Positions 17,429-27,143 of a DNA stretch of 64,000 nucleotides are shown piece by piece. The stretch is from Actinomycetota bacterium (GTDB lineage Bacteria; Actinomycetota; UBA4738; HRBIN12), in contig VAYU01000025.1 of the NCBI GenBank assembly GCA_005884925.1, positions 16,259-80,258 on the forward strand. The letters are read 5' to 3'. The notes under the pieces were generated by a model. The model saw nothing but the letters and a program-made list of their open reading frames with translations, did no database searches and was not told the origin of the DNA. Positions within the stretch are counted from its first letter, which is position 1, and every line of letters starts with the position of its first letter. The translations under genes were made by a program, and so were the position numbers.

Positions 17429-18219
17429 CACGCGATCCGCGCTCGACGCTCGGCGAGCGCGACGATCACCACACCCCAGACGATCGCGAGCGTACCCCAG
17501 AGCGAGCCTTCGCTGCTCGGATACGGGACGGTGCTTCCCGGGTAGGTCGCGAAGGCTATCGACGCCACGCCGTACACGACCGAGCCGAGACCGGTGAGCC
17601 ACGCAACGATCCGCCACCCCCGGGTCCGCAGCGAAACGAGAACGACCATCAAGACGAGGCCGATCGCCATGATCGCCATCCCCGTCCAGTGGTGCATCGA
17701 GACGTGCGGATCGTTCGGGGGGCCGGCCCGCTGGAGCCGAGCCATCGTGAGGGCGAACACGGCCCAGAAAGGCCCTCCGACAACCGCGGTGATCAGGAGC
17801 GCTGGGACGAGGCCGGCCCCGGGCGCGACGTACCGCTTCCATCCCCGCGAGATCGCCAGCAGGATCACGACGGGGACGGCGAGGATCGCGACGTATAGCA
17901 GGAACACCCAGTCGAGCGACAGCGCGCTGCCGATCACCGTGGCGATCGCAGCCACACCGAGCATCTGCAAGAGGGCGATGTCCGCGCGGCGCCACGCGAG
18001 GATCAGCAACGGCACGGCCACGAGGATCCCCGTGGCGACACCCGACGAGCCGATGTCGTGGACACGGTGGATCTGATCCTTGCCACTCGCGAACCAACCG
18101 CCGATGAGCCCGATCCAGCCGAACAGACCCACTCCGAAGATGAGCGCGAAGACGACCGCCACGACGCTGAACCATGTGCGGCGCGACCTGGAGAGCTCCT
18201 CCGTCTGTTTCACGTCCAT
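17428..18219 (-). CDS. Multi-pass membrane protein of unknown function
   Basis: Multiple hydrophobic segments (WFSVVAVVFALIFGVGLFGWIGLIGGWFA etc.). Confidence 0.65.
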   Translation of the reverse strand: MDVKQTEELSRSRRTWFSVVAVVFALIFGVGLFGWIGLIGGWFASGKDQIHRVHDIGSSGVATGILVAVPLLILAWRRADIALLQMLGVAAIATVIGSALSLDWVFLLYVAILAVPVVILLAISRGWKRYVAPGAGLVPALLITAVVGGPFWAVFALTMARLQRAGPPNDPHVSMHHWTGMAIMAIGLVLMVVLVSLRTRGWRIVAWLTGLGSVVYGVASIAFATYPGSTVPYPSSEGSLWGTLAIVWGVVIVALAERRARIA

Positions 18220-18250
18220 CGTCTGATCCCCCCTCCGGTCGTCGTAATCA

Positions 18251-20374
18251 TCAGACCGGCACGTGTTCGTCCTCGACGGCGAGCTCGTTTTCGCTATAGG
18301 TCGTTGCGGCGCTCTCTCCAGTGATCGGCACGCGACCGGTCACCTCCGTGCCTTCGCCGGCTGAGCTCTCGACATCGAACGTGCCCCCGATCGCTGCGAG
18401 GCGGTCGGCGACGCCCTCGAGGCCTCCGCCGGACCCCACCGTGGTGGGATCGAAGCCGCGCCCGTCATCGGTCACAGCGAACGTGAGGAGCGTCGGTGCG
18501 CGCGTGATCGTGATCGCAGCCCCGGAGGCTCCCGCGTACTTCGCGACGTTCTGGAGCGCCTCGAGGCAGGAGAAGTACACGGCGGCCTCGATGTCCTGCG
18601 GCAACCGACCGACGCCATCCGCGTCGACACGAACCGGGAACGACGCCTTCCGCGCCTGCGCATCCAGCGCGGACCCGAGGCCCTTGTCGGCGAGCAGCGG
18701 CGGGTAGATCCCGCGCGCAAGGTCCCGGAGATCGTCCAGGGCGGTCTGCGTCTCCGCTTCGATCTGCGCGAGCATCTCCTCCGTCTTGGCGGGGTCGCGC
18801 GCCACGGACTGCCGGGCGAGGCGTGCCTTGACGGCGAGCGCGACCAGCTGCTGCTGCGCGCCGTCGTGGATGTTGCGTTCAAGCTTGCGACGCTCGTGGT
18901 CCTGCGCCGCGACGAGCCGGCGACGTGATCCGCGGAGCTCCTCGACCAAAGCGACGTTGCGGAGCACGAGTCCCGCCTGTGACGCGAGATCGGCCACCAA
19001 CCGCTCCTTGTCCGGCGTCATGGGGTCGCTCGCCGGCATCTCGACGGATAACGCGCCGAGCAACTCACCCCGGTCGCGGACCGCGCCGACGTACACGCCA
19101 GGGATCGACGGCACCGCGTCGCCGTCGACCGCCAGGTTCGGTGGAATCGCCGCGTCCGGAGGCCAGGATGCGCTCGGCCGGAGCTCTCGACCGACGCGCA
19201 GCCACACCCGCGCCACCTTCGCTCCGGCGCCCTCACCGAGGATCTGCGCCATGCGCGGCACCACGTCCTCGGTCGCGTACGCGCCACCGACCCGGGAGGA
19301 GAACTCCGTGAGGACCTCGTAGGGGTTCGCGCGTTTGCCGTAGACGACGCGGTCGGCGAAGCGCCGGGCGCGCGCGCGGACCGGCTGGAAGGCCAGCGCA
19401 AGGATCACGGCGGCGATCACGGAAACCGTGGCGTCGTTGCGACCGAGCAGGAAGCCGCCCGCGGCAACGATCGCGGCGTAAACGGCTGCCACGAACACCG
19501 CGAGCACCCCCGCCACCACGGTCTTCCTGACGACGATGTCGAGGTCGTACAGGCGGAACCGCAGGACGGCGATGCCGATCGAGACGGGGAAGGCCAGGAA
19601 GCCTGCCCCGCCGATCACCGCCGACAGGATCGCGTTCCCGGGGATGACGAAGTCGCCGACGATGATCGAGACGAACGCGAAGACGAGCCCGAACACGACC
19701 CATTTGATCTGCTGGCGCTCGATCCCGGCGGCGCGTCGGAACCGCCTGATGAGCGAGCCGACGGCAACGAGGAAGGTTATGGGGAACAGGACCGCGATCA
19801 CGATGTCGAGATTGGGCACATGGCTCGTCGCCTCGACGAAGAAGGGGTTGGCGATGCCCACGTCCTGGTTCGACCCGCTCAGCGTCCGCTGGCCCACGAT
19901 GAACGAGACCCCGATCACGAAGAGGAACGCGAGGATGAACCCCAGCAACGGACGCCATCGGGGCGACGGCAGACGGCCGTCGGGAAAGACGAGCGGCAGG
20001 ATGAAGAGGACCGGCAGGATCCCCAGCAGCCACCCGAAGTTGTTCATGAGCCCGAAGAACACGGCAAGCGGTCCCGTTTGTCCCCGTACAACGAGCCATG
20101 TGAGGAGCTCGCCGCTGAGGAAGCTGCTCGCCGTCATCAATGACGCGTAGAGGAGCATCAGCCCGATCACGTTCCGCCGGTCACGGCTGACGATCAGGGC
20201 GCCGACGATGCCGAACATCGTGAAGGCGACGATGTACGGGACCTGTGCCGCGACCGACTCGTGGTTCGCGACGACGACGATCGTGCCGATCACCGCGAAG
20301 CTGAAGAAGACGGCCAGGCCGATCCACGGCCACCGAGCCGGCCGGGTATCGATCCGATCAGCCGATGACGACAC
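18251..20374 (-). CDS. Multi-TM sensor histidine kinase (HisKA_3/HATPase), paralogue of the 23-35 kb array
   Basis: LVFPDGRLPSPRWRPLLG, RLYDLDIVVRKTVVAGVLAVFVAAVY, RRKLERNIHDGAQQQLVALAVKARL, DDGRGFDPTTVGSGGGLEGVADRL; GTG start overlapping the cyclase-RR ORF by 17 bp. Confidence 0.93.
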   Translation of the reverse strand: MSSSADRIDTRPARWPWIGLAVFFSFAVIGTIVVVANHESVAAQVPYIVAFTMFGIVGALIVSRDRRNVIGLMLLYASLMTASSFLSGELLTWLVVRGQTGPLAVFFGLMNNFGWLLGILPVLFILPLVFPDGRLPSPRWRPLLGFILAFLFVIGVSFIVGQRTLSGSNQDVGIANPFFVEATSHVPNLDIVIAVLFPITFLVAVGSLIRRFRRAAGIERQQIKWVVFGLVFAFVSIIVGDFVIPGNAILSAVIGGAGFLAFPVSIGIAVLRFRLYDLDIVVRKTVVAGVLAVFVAAVYAAIVAAGGFLLGRNDATVSVIAAVILALAFQPVRARARRFADRVVYGKRANPYEVLTEFSSRVGGAYATEDVVPRMAQILGEGAGAKVARVWLRVGRELRPSASWPPDAAIPPNLAVDGDAVPSIPGVYVGAVRDRGELLGALSVEMPASDPMTPDKERLVADLASQAGLVLRNVALVEELRGSRRRLVAAQDHERRKLERNIHDGAQQQLVALAVKARLARQSVARDPAKTEEMLAQIEAETQTALDDLRDLARGIYPPLLADKGLGSALDAQARKASFPVRVDADGVGRLPQDIEAAVYFSCLEALQNVAKYAGASGAAITITRAPTLLTFAVTDDGRGFDPTTVGSGGGLEGVADRLAAIGGTFDVESSAGEGTEVTGRVPITGESAATTYSENELAVEDEHVPV

Positions 20375-21635
20375 GGAACACCTCGACGGGCTCCTCGCGG
20401 CCCTTCACGATGCGGGGGCCGATCGGGGTGGCCGCGACGTCGGGAGCGGCCGCGACGGTCGAGGCGGCGGCGACGATCTCCCCGGCCTCGGCCTCGGACT
20501 GCAGCCGCTGCGCGACGTTCACGGCGTCGCCCACGACGGTGTACTCGAGCCGGCCGCCGCCGCCCACGGTGCCGGCGATCACCGATCCGGTGTTGACGCC
20601 GATCCCGAGCCCGAGGGTCTCCACGTCCGTCCCCCAGCCCACCGCGTTCAGCTCCCCTTGGCGCTGCTGCATGCCGAGCGCGCAGCGGAGCGCGCGCTCG
20701 GCGTGATCATCGACCGGATCGGGCGCGCCGAAGATGGCCATCACGGCGTCGCCCTGGAACTTGTCGATCGTCCCACCGTGCAAGAGCACCACCTCGGCCA
20801 TGGCCTCGAGGTGGCGCCCGACGATCGTGGCGACGTCGCGGGCGGAGAGCCGCTCGGCGAGCGTCGAGAACCCACGGATGTCGCTGAACAGGACCGAGAC
20901 CACGAGCTCCTGCGGCTCGATGGCCGTCTCCGGGTGCGCGGCCAGCCGGTCGGCGAGCTGCTGCGGCACGAACGACGCGAGCGTCGTTCGTGCCGCAGCC
21001 TGCTCGACCACGGCCGCATGGAGCCGTTTGAACTCGCCGAGGAGGCCGGCACCGGCGCCGTCGCCCGCCATCCGCCCGAACAGCTCGGTGACGCGTCGGT
21101 CGACCGCTTCTTGCGTGGTGCCGAGCTCGCGAGCCATGTCGGCGTATCCGAGGCCCTTGCTCATCATGTCCAGGACGGCGCGGTCCTCTTCGTCCGCGTG
21201 TTTGCTCCCGGTCAGTCGCTCGGCGATCACGGGATCCACGGCGCTTCCGCCGGCGTGCACCTCGTGGATCGCGCGGACCAACTCGTCGCCCTGGGCGATG
21301 CGGTCCTTGAGCAGGTACGCGAGGCCGCTGTGCCCGCCGCCGAGGAGCGCGATCGCGTACTCCTCGTCGTCGTGGGCGGAGAGCACGACCACGCCCGTGT
21401 CGGGGTGGTCGTGCCGGATCGCATGCGCGCAGTCGATCCCCTCGAGCTGGAACGACGGGGGCATCTTGATGTCCGTGACGACGACATCAGGGACGTGTTC
21501 GGCTGCCGCCGCCATCAGCGTGGGTGCGTCCTGCGCCACCCCCACGACCTCGATGTCCTCGTAGGAATCGAGCAGCGCGCGGACGCCCTCGCGGACGAGC
21601 ACGTTGTCCTCGCCGAGCACCACCCGGATCGTCAT
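20358..21635 (-). CDS. Response regulator: REC domain, HTH-like segment, class III adenylate/guanylate cyclase
   Basis: MTIRVVLGEDNVLVREGVRALL...VVVTDIKMPP...GLAYLLKD (REC); AVLDMMSKGLGYADMARELGTTQEAVDRRVTELFGRM (LuxR-like HTH remnant); LVVSVLFSDIRGFSTLAERLSARD...GTIDKFQGDAVMAIFGAP...GGRLEYTVVGDAVNVAQRLQ (cyclase). Confidence 0.93.
   Translation of the reverse strand: MTIRVVLGEDNVLVREGVRALLDSYEDIEVVGVAQDAPTLMAAAAEHVPDVVVTDIKMPPSFQLEGIDCAHAIRHDHPDTGVVVLSAHDDEEYAIALLGGGHSGLAYLLKDRIAQGDELVRAIHEVHAGGSAVDPVIAERLTGSKHADEEDRAVLDMMSKGLGYADMARELGTTQEAVDRRVTELFGRMAGDGAGAGLLGEFKRLHAAVVEQAAARTTLASFVPQQLADRLAAHPETAIEPQELVVSVLFSDIRGFSTLAERLSARDVATIVGRHLEAMAEVVLLHGGTIDKFQGDAVMAIFGAPDPVDDHAERALRCALGMQQRQGELNAVGWGTDVETLGLGIGVNTGSVIAGTVGGGGRLEYTVVGDAVNVAQRLQSEAEAGEIVAAASTVAAAPDVAATPIGPRIVKGREEPVEVFRVVIG
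20960..20999. repeat. 19-bp perfect inverted repeat, 2-nt spacer, inside CDS
   Basis: GCTGCGGCACGAACGACGC ga GCGTCGTTCGTGCCGCAGC. Confidence 0.97.
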
Positions 21636-21667
21636 GCCGCCGCCAACCCCCCGTGTACGATGCGCGC

Positions 21668-22336
21668 GTGTTGCGCGTCGTCTTCGCGGAGGATAACTAC
21701 CTGGTCCGGGAGGGGACGGTCGCGCTCCTCACCGACGCCGGCGACGTCGACATCGTCGGGACCGCCGCATCCTTCGACGAGCTCCTCGCGGCCGTCGAAG
21801 AGCACGCGCCGGACGCCGTCCTGACCGACATCCGGATGCCGCCGTCGGGGACCGACGAAGGCATCCGCGCCGCCAAGCAGATCCGCGCCACGCACGCCGA
21901 CATCGGCGTCGTCGTCCTGTCGCAGTTCGCCGACGAGGAGTACGCGTACGACCTGCTGAAGGACGGCGCCGCGGGTCTCGGGTACCTCTTGAAGGAGCGG
22001 GTCGCCGACGTGCACGAGGTGACCCGCGCGCTCAACGAGGTCGCCAAAGGTGGCTCGGTCCTCGATCCCAAGGTCGTCGAGGCGTTGGTCGCCGCGAAGG
22101 ACCGGATGGCCCATTCGCCGCTCGGGGAGCTCACCGAGCGCGAGCGGGAGGTCCTGTCGCACATGGCCCAGGGCCAGAACAACGCGGCGATCGCGAAGGA
22201 GCTCTTCCTGACCGAACGAGCCGTGGAGAAGCACATCAACTCGATGTTCCACAAGCTCGGCCTCACGGAGGAGATCGACGTGCACCGCCGCGTGATGGCG
22301 GTGCTCGCGTTCCTTCGCGAGACCGAGCATGCCTAA
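21668..22336 (+). CDS. LuxR/NarL-family response regulator
   Basis: LRVVFAEDNYLVREGTVALLTDAGDVDIVG...VLTDIRMPPSGTDEGI...LGYLLKERV; HTH LTEREREVLSHMAQGQNNAAIAKELFLTERAVEKHINSMFHKLGL; GTG start. Confidence 0.95.
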   Translation: MLRVVFAEDNYLVREGTVALLTDAGDVDIVGTAASFDELLAAVEEHAPDAVLTDIRMPPSGTDEGIRAAKQIRATHADIGVVVLSQFADEEYAYDLLKDGAAGLGYLLKERVADVHEVTRALNEVAKGGSVLDPKVVEALVAAKDRMAHSPLGELTEREREVLSHMAQGQNNAAIAKELFLTERAVEKHINSMFHKLGLTEEIDVHRRVMAVLAFLRETEHA

Positions 22337-22400
22337 GCCGTCGCCCTGAGCACCGTCGTGAGCTTCGTCAGAGCGGCGGCGGAGATGCCAGATGGCCTCC

Positions 22401-22808
22401 TCACTGTGCGCGCCTCGTATCCACGATGAACACGCTGCACGGCGAGTGTCGGAGCACCAGGTTGGGGACGCTGTCCCGGACGCGCCACCACGAACCGTGC
22501 GTCCCCCGGTTCCCGACGACGATCGTGTCCGCGCTGAGCTCCTGAGCGACCGCCACGATCCGCTCGGCCGCCTCGCCGTGCTCGACGCGCGTGCTCGTTG
22601 GCACACCGGGGAACCGTTGGGCGACGTGCGCCAGGTATCGGCCGGGATCTGCCGCCTTGCCGGGGTCCACGACCGACCGAAGATCGCCGTCCGATCGTAC
22701 GAGCAGGACCACCAGGTCCGACTCGCGGTCCCGCGCGAGCCGGGCCGCATGATCGACGGCCAGGTCCGCCGCCGCCGAAGAATCCGTTCCCACCAAGATC
22801 GTCGTCAT
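22401..22808 (-). CDS. Universal stress protein
   Basis: MTTILVGTDSSAAADLAVDHAARLA...ADTIVVGNRGTHGSWWRVRDSVPNLVLRHSPCSVFIVDT. Confidence 0.9.
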   Translation of the reverse strand: MTTILVGTDSSAAADLAVDHAARLARDRESDLVVLLVRSDGDLRSVVDPGKAADPGRYLAHVAQRFPGVPTSTRVEHGEAAERIVAVAQELSADTIVVGNRGTHGSWWRVRDSVPNLVLRHSPCSVFIVDTRRAQ

Positions 22809-23049
22809 CACGGTCGCCTCCTCACCATTTGTCTGCAGGGAGAACGCTAGGCCGTCGTGGCCGGGGATCCGAACCGGCGACCATGCGGAAACGTGCGTGG
22901 TGCCAGCACCCGAGCGAGGGTGGGGTTCCCGCGCACGAACCAGCAGGTCTGACCCCCTTTCGGGCCGTTCGCCGGGATGTAAGCATCCGTTCCATGGAGC
23001 AGGAGGAGCGAGCAGGAACGGGTGTCGTTCGGTCGCCCGGGGAGTCGCG

Positions 23050-25116
23050 TTGAACAAGCGCACAACGGCGTGGGCGATCTTCGTCATCGATCTGGTCAGC
23101 CTGCTGGTGGCCGGGTGGTTGGCATGGCTTACGCGTGATGCGACCAGCTCGTCGGGCTGGAGCGGCAACGGGTTCGTCTCCGGGCTGCTGTTCGCGCTCG
23201 CGCTGCTCCCGTTCCCGATCGTCGGACTCATGATCGCGGTCCGTCGGCCCGAGAACGCGATCGGCTGGCTCCTGCTGGCTATCGGGTTCAGCTGGTACTT
23301 CGGCGAGGTCCTGACCGGCTACGGGGTCTACGGGCTCGGGGTGTCGCACCTGCCGGCGGCCGACTGGGTCCTGTCGTTCACGGGATGGCAGTGGATCCCG
23401 CCGATCGGGCTGATGGGCAGCTTCGCGCTGCTGCTGTTCCCCGACGGGCACCTCCCGTCAGCCCGTTGGCGGTGGTTCGCGTGGGTGACCGCCGTCGTCC
23501 TCGTGGTGTCATCGGCCGGCATCCTGTTCGGTCAGGGCAACCTCGCCGACGCAGGATTCCCGAACGTCGCGAATCGGTTCGGCGTTCCCGGCCTCTCGTT
23601 CCTCGCGGTCGCCCTCGTGCTGTTCCCGTTCTGCATCCTGGCGAGCGCTGCCAGCCTCGTGGTTCGATTCCGCCGGTCCCGCGGAGCCGAACGCGAGCAG
23701 CTGAAACTGCTCGCGTTCGCTGCGGCAGCCGTCGCGGTCGCGTACCTCATCGTCATGCTGCTGTCGCTCGTCCCTTCGTTCACTGGATCGAGCGGTGAGA
23801 CCCCTGGATGGCTCGCGGTGGCGCAGACACTCGTCGTGTTCTCGTTCACGCTGATCCCTCTCGCGATCGGCGTGGCGATCCTTCGCCACGGCCTCTACGA
23901 GATCGACCTCATCATCCGCAAGACGGTCCGCTACGCCGTTCTGGTGGCACTGCTCCTCGCGATCGTCGTCGGCACCTTGCTCCTTGCCGGAGCGCTCGCG
24001 GCCGGCCGCGGAGGCCTCCGAGAGGACCCGGCGGCGCTGGTGATCGTCGGGGTCGCCATCGGCCTGGCGTTCTGGCCGCTCCGACGGTTGGCCGCGACGG
24101 TTGCCGACCGTGTGGTTTTCGGGAACCGGGCGAACCCTTACGAGGTCCTGAGCGAGTTCTCGGACCGGGTCGGCGATGCCTACGCCGCCGAGGACGTCCT
24201 GCCCCGGATGGCCCAGGTGCTCGGGATGGGCATCGGCGCCGACGCGGCGGCCGTCTGGCTCCTATCCGGGGGCGAGCTCCATCCCGCCGCGGTCTGGCCC
24301 GCCGCCACCGACCCACCGACCGGCGATCTCGTGGATGTGGAGCACCGGGGCGAGCGCCTGGGTGCGCTCTCGGTCGCGATGCCTCCCGCCGAGCCGCTGA
24401 GCGGCGCCCGCGAGAACCTGATGCACGATCTCGCCTCCCAGGCTGGCCTCGTGCTCCGCAACGTCCTGCTGATCGAGGAGCTCCGGTCGTCGCGACGGCG
24501 TCTCGTTGCCGCGCAGAACGACGAGCGCCGGAAGATCGAACGGAACCTGCACGATGGCGCGCAGCAACAGCTCGTCGCGCTCGCCGTGCAGCTCAAGCTG
24601 GCGCGGTCGATGGTCGAGCGCGACCCCGCTAAGGCCGGAGCATTGCTCGATACGCTCCAGGGTGCCGCCACGGACGCGTTGGAGGACCTGCGGGACCTGG
24701 CTCGTGGGATCTATCCGCCCCTGCTCGCCGACAAGGGGGTGACGACGGCCCTCGAAGCGCAGGCGCGCAAGGCGATCGTGCCGGTCACCGTCGAGGCCGA
24801 CGGGGTCGGCCGGTTCCCCGCGGACGTCGAATCGGCCGTCTACTTCTCCTGTTTGGAGGCGCTGCAGAACATCGGCAAGTACGCGGACGCGAGCGCGGCG
24901 ACGATCCGGCTGTCGAACAGCTCGGGCGAGCTGCGCTTCGAGATCCGCGACGACGGGCGGGGGTTCGACCCCTCCGCCACGAGCTACGGGACGGGCCTGC
25001 AGGGGATCGCGGATCGGCTCGCCGCCCTCGGCGGCGAGCTGGTCGTGACCTCGGCGCCCGGCGACGGCACCGCCGTCGCCGGGCGCCTCCCGCTGGATCG
25101 AGGGGCGATCGGATGA
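23050..25116 (+). CDS. Multi-TM sensor histidine kinase, array member 1
   Basis: LFPDGHLPSARWRWFAW, LYEIDLIIRKTVRYAVLVALLLAIVVG, DERRKIERNLHDGAQQQLVALAVQLKLA, DDGRGFDPSATSYGTGLQGIADRL; likely TTG start (ORF open from 22897). Confidence 0.9.
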   Translation: MNKRTTAWAIFVIDLVSLLVAGWLAWLTRDATSSSGWSGNGFVSGLLFALALLPFPIVGLMIAVRRPENAIGWLLLAIGFSWYFGEVLTGYGVYGLGVSHLPAADWVLSFTGWQWIPPIGLMGSFALLLFPDGHLPSARWRWFAWVTAVVLVVSSAGILFGQGNLADAGFPNVANRFGVPGLSFLAVALVLFPFCILASAASLVVRFRRSRGAEREQLKLLAFAAAAVAVAYLIVMLLSLVPSFTGSSGETPGWLAVAQTLVVFSFTLIPLAIGVAILRHGLYEIDLIIRKTVRYAVLVALLLAIVVGTLLLAGALAAGRGGLREDPAALVIVGVAIGLAFWPLRRLAATVADRVVFGNRANPYEVLSEFSDRVGDAYAAEDVLPRMAQVLGMGIGADAAAVWLLSGGELHPAAVWPAATDPPTGDLVDVEHRGERLGALSVAMPPAEPLSGARENLMHDLASQAGLVLRNVLLIEELRSSRRRLVAAQNDERRKIERNLHDGAQQQLVALAVQLKLARSMVERDPAKAGALLDTLQGAATDALEDLRDLARGIYPPLLADKGVTTALEAQARKAIVPVTVEADGVGRFPADVESAVYFSCLEALQNIGKYADASAATIRLSNSSGELRFEIRDDGRGFDPSATSYGTGLQGIADRLAALGGELVVTSAPGDGTAVAGRLPLDRGAIG
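25053..25087. repeat. 16-bp perfect inverted repeat, 3-nt spacer, inside CDS
   Basis: GGCGCCCGGCGACGGC acc GCCGTCGCCGGGCGCC. Confidence 0.97.
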
Positions 25117-27143
25117 AATCACGACTGGCCTGGTGGCTGTGGGCGCTGGGGATCTTGGGCGTCGCCATCGCCGCGGCATTCGGGATCGCCGACGGCAAGG
25201 GGGCGGAGTGGAATGGCTTCACCCAAGTCGTCGCGTTCTTCGCGGTGGGGACGATCGGGCTCGTGGTCGCACGGCACCAGCCGAAGAACCCGCTCGGCTG
25301 GATCTACCTCGCGGTGTGGACGGGGGCGGCTGTTGTCTTCGGAAGCTTGAGCGGATTCGCTCGGTGGGCAGCCATCAAGGACCCGTCCATGCCGGGTTCG
25401 ACCCTGGCCGCATGGGTCGGGAACTGGGTCTGGGTCCCGATCTTCGTGGCCCTGGTCACCTTCCCGTTCCTCCTCTTCCCCGACGGGCACCTCCCATCTC
25501 CGCGATGGCGCACCGTCGCCTGGGGAACCGTCGTGCTTACGGTGCTGTGGTCGATCAGTTTCGCGTTGGAGGGACACGACTACACCGACGCGCTGAACCG
25601 TCCAAGTCCCAACCCCTACGCCATCCCCGGCCTCGTTCCGTTCTTCGATGGAGCGAGACTGGTCCTCGGCCTTCTGTTCATCGCTGTGATGGGAGTGTGC
25701 GTGGCGTCGCTCGTGGTGCGTTTCCGGCGTGGCGATCGCGAAGAACGCGAACAGATCAAGTGGTTGATGTTTGCAGGAGCCGCAACGGTGATCTGGTTCG
25801 GCCTGCCCCTCAACCATGGGAGCGGCGGGTGGCCCGACTTCGTCCAGGGCTTCGTCCTAGCCCTTATCCCGCTCTCGATCGGGGTCGCGATCCTGAAGTA
25901 CCGGCTCTTCGACATCGACGTCGTCATCCGCAAGACGGTGGTGTTCGGCGTCCTCGCGGTGTTCATCACGGCCGTCTACGTCGCGATCGTCGTCGGGGTC
26001 GGCACCATCGTCGGCTCACGAGGGAGCCCCTTGCTCTCCGGGATCGCCGCAGCCGCGGTGGCGCTCGCGTTCCAGCCGGTCCGTCGCTGGGGCCAACGCG
26101 TCGCCAACCGCCTGGTCTACGGGAAGCGCGCAACCCCGTACGAGGTCCTATCGGAGTTCTCGAGCCGACTGGGCGGCGCATACGACCCCGAAGACGTCCT
26201 GCCTCGCATGGCTCGCATCCTCGCCGAAGGGACGGGCGCCAGACGCGCAGACGTCTGGCTGCATGTCGATCGGAAGCTTCGCGTCGCGGCGAGCTGGCCG
26301 ATCACGGACGAACCTGCGAACGAGCTCGCAGCGGAGCCGTTCCCTCCGGGCCTCGTTCCCGTGCGGCATCGCGATGAGCTCCTCGGAGCGCTCGGCGTCC
26401 AGACGTCGACGGGAGAGTCGCTGACTCCGACGGAGTCGACGCTCGTGGACGACCTCGCGGCGCAGGCCGGCCTCGTTCTTCGGAACGTTGCACTGACGGG
26501 GCAGTTGCGCGCGCGTCTGGAAGAGCTTCGTGCGTCACGGCAACGTTTGGTCGGGGCGCAGGACGAGGAGCGGCGGAGGATCGAGCGCAACATCCACGAT
26601 GGCGCGCAGCAGCAGCTCGTCGCGCTCGCGGTGAAGCAGCGGCTGGCCGCGTCCCTGGTCGGCCGCGACGATGAGCGCGCTCGGACGATGCTCGAGGAGC
26701 TCCAGATCGAGACGAACGCGGCGCTCGACGACCTCCGGGACCTCGCGCGCGGGATCTTCCCCCCACTGCTTGCCGACCGGGGACTCGCGGCAGCGCTCGA
26801 GGCGCAGGCCCGGAAGGCCGCGTTGCCCGTCACGGTGGACGCCGGTGGGATCGGCAGGTTCCCGCAGGACGTCGAGACGACGGTGTACTTCTGCACGCTC
26901 GAGGCACTGAACAACGTCGCGAAGTACGCCGATGCGACCCGCGCGACGGTTCGGCTCGCGAACGGCAATGGGGCACTCCGCTTCGAGGTCACCGACGACG
27001 GCCGGGGCTTCGACCCGGCCGTCGTCGGCTACGGCACCGGCCTGCAGGGGATGGCGGACCGGCTCGCCGCCGTCGGCGGCGAGCTGACGGTACGGTCGGC
27101 CCCCGGCGCCGGCACGACGATCGCTGGGACGGTGCGCGCATGA
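25113..27143 (+). CDS. Multi-TM sensor histidine kinase, array member 2
   Basis: LFPDGHLPSPRWRTVAW, RLFDIDVVIRKTVVFGVLAVFITAVYVAIVVGVG, ERRRIERNIHDGAQQQLVALAVKQRL, DDGRGFDPAVVGYGTGLQGMADRL; ATGA overlap at 25113-25116. Confidence 0.95.
   Translation: MKSRLAWWLWALGILGVAIAAAFGIADGKGAEWNGFTQVVAFFAVGTIGLVVARHQPKNPLGWIYLAVWTGAAVVFGSLSGFARWAAIKDPSMPGSTLAAWVGNWVWVPIFVALVTFPFLLFPDGHLPSPRWRTVAWGTVVLTVLWSISFALEGHDYTDALNRPSPNPYAIPGLVPFFDGARLVLGLLFIAVMGVCVASLVVRFRRGDREEREQIKWLMFAGAATVIWFGLPLNHGSGGWPDFVQGFVLALIPLSIGVAILKYRLFDIDVVIRKTVVFGVLAVFITAVYVAIVVGVGTIVGSRGSPLLSGIAAAAVALAFQPVRRWGQRVANRLVYGKRATPYEVLSEFSSRLGGAYDPEDVLPRMARILAEGTGARRADVWLHVDRKLRVAASWPITDEPANELAAEPFPPGLVPVRHRDELLGALGVQTSTGESLTPTESTLVDDLAAQAGLVLRNVALTGQLRARLEELRASRQRLVGAQDEERRRIERNIHDGAQQQLVALAVKQRLAASLVGRDDERARTMLEELQIETNAALDDLRDLARGIFPPLLADRGLAAALEAQARKAALPVTVDAGGIGRFPQDVETTVYFCTLEALNNVAKYADATRATVRLANGNGALRFEVTDDGRGFDPAVVGYGTGLQGMADRLAAVGGELTVRSAPGAGTTIAGTVRA

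Noticed and set aside
25017-27084. 10-bp palindrome GCTCGCCGCC-NTC-GGCGGCGAGC at 25017-25039 and an equivalent in kinase 2 near 27062-27084
   Set aside because: Encodes the conserved RLAA[LV]GGEL motif in both paralogues, so it is explained by shared ancestry and protein constraint rather than an independent event.
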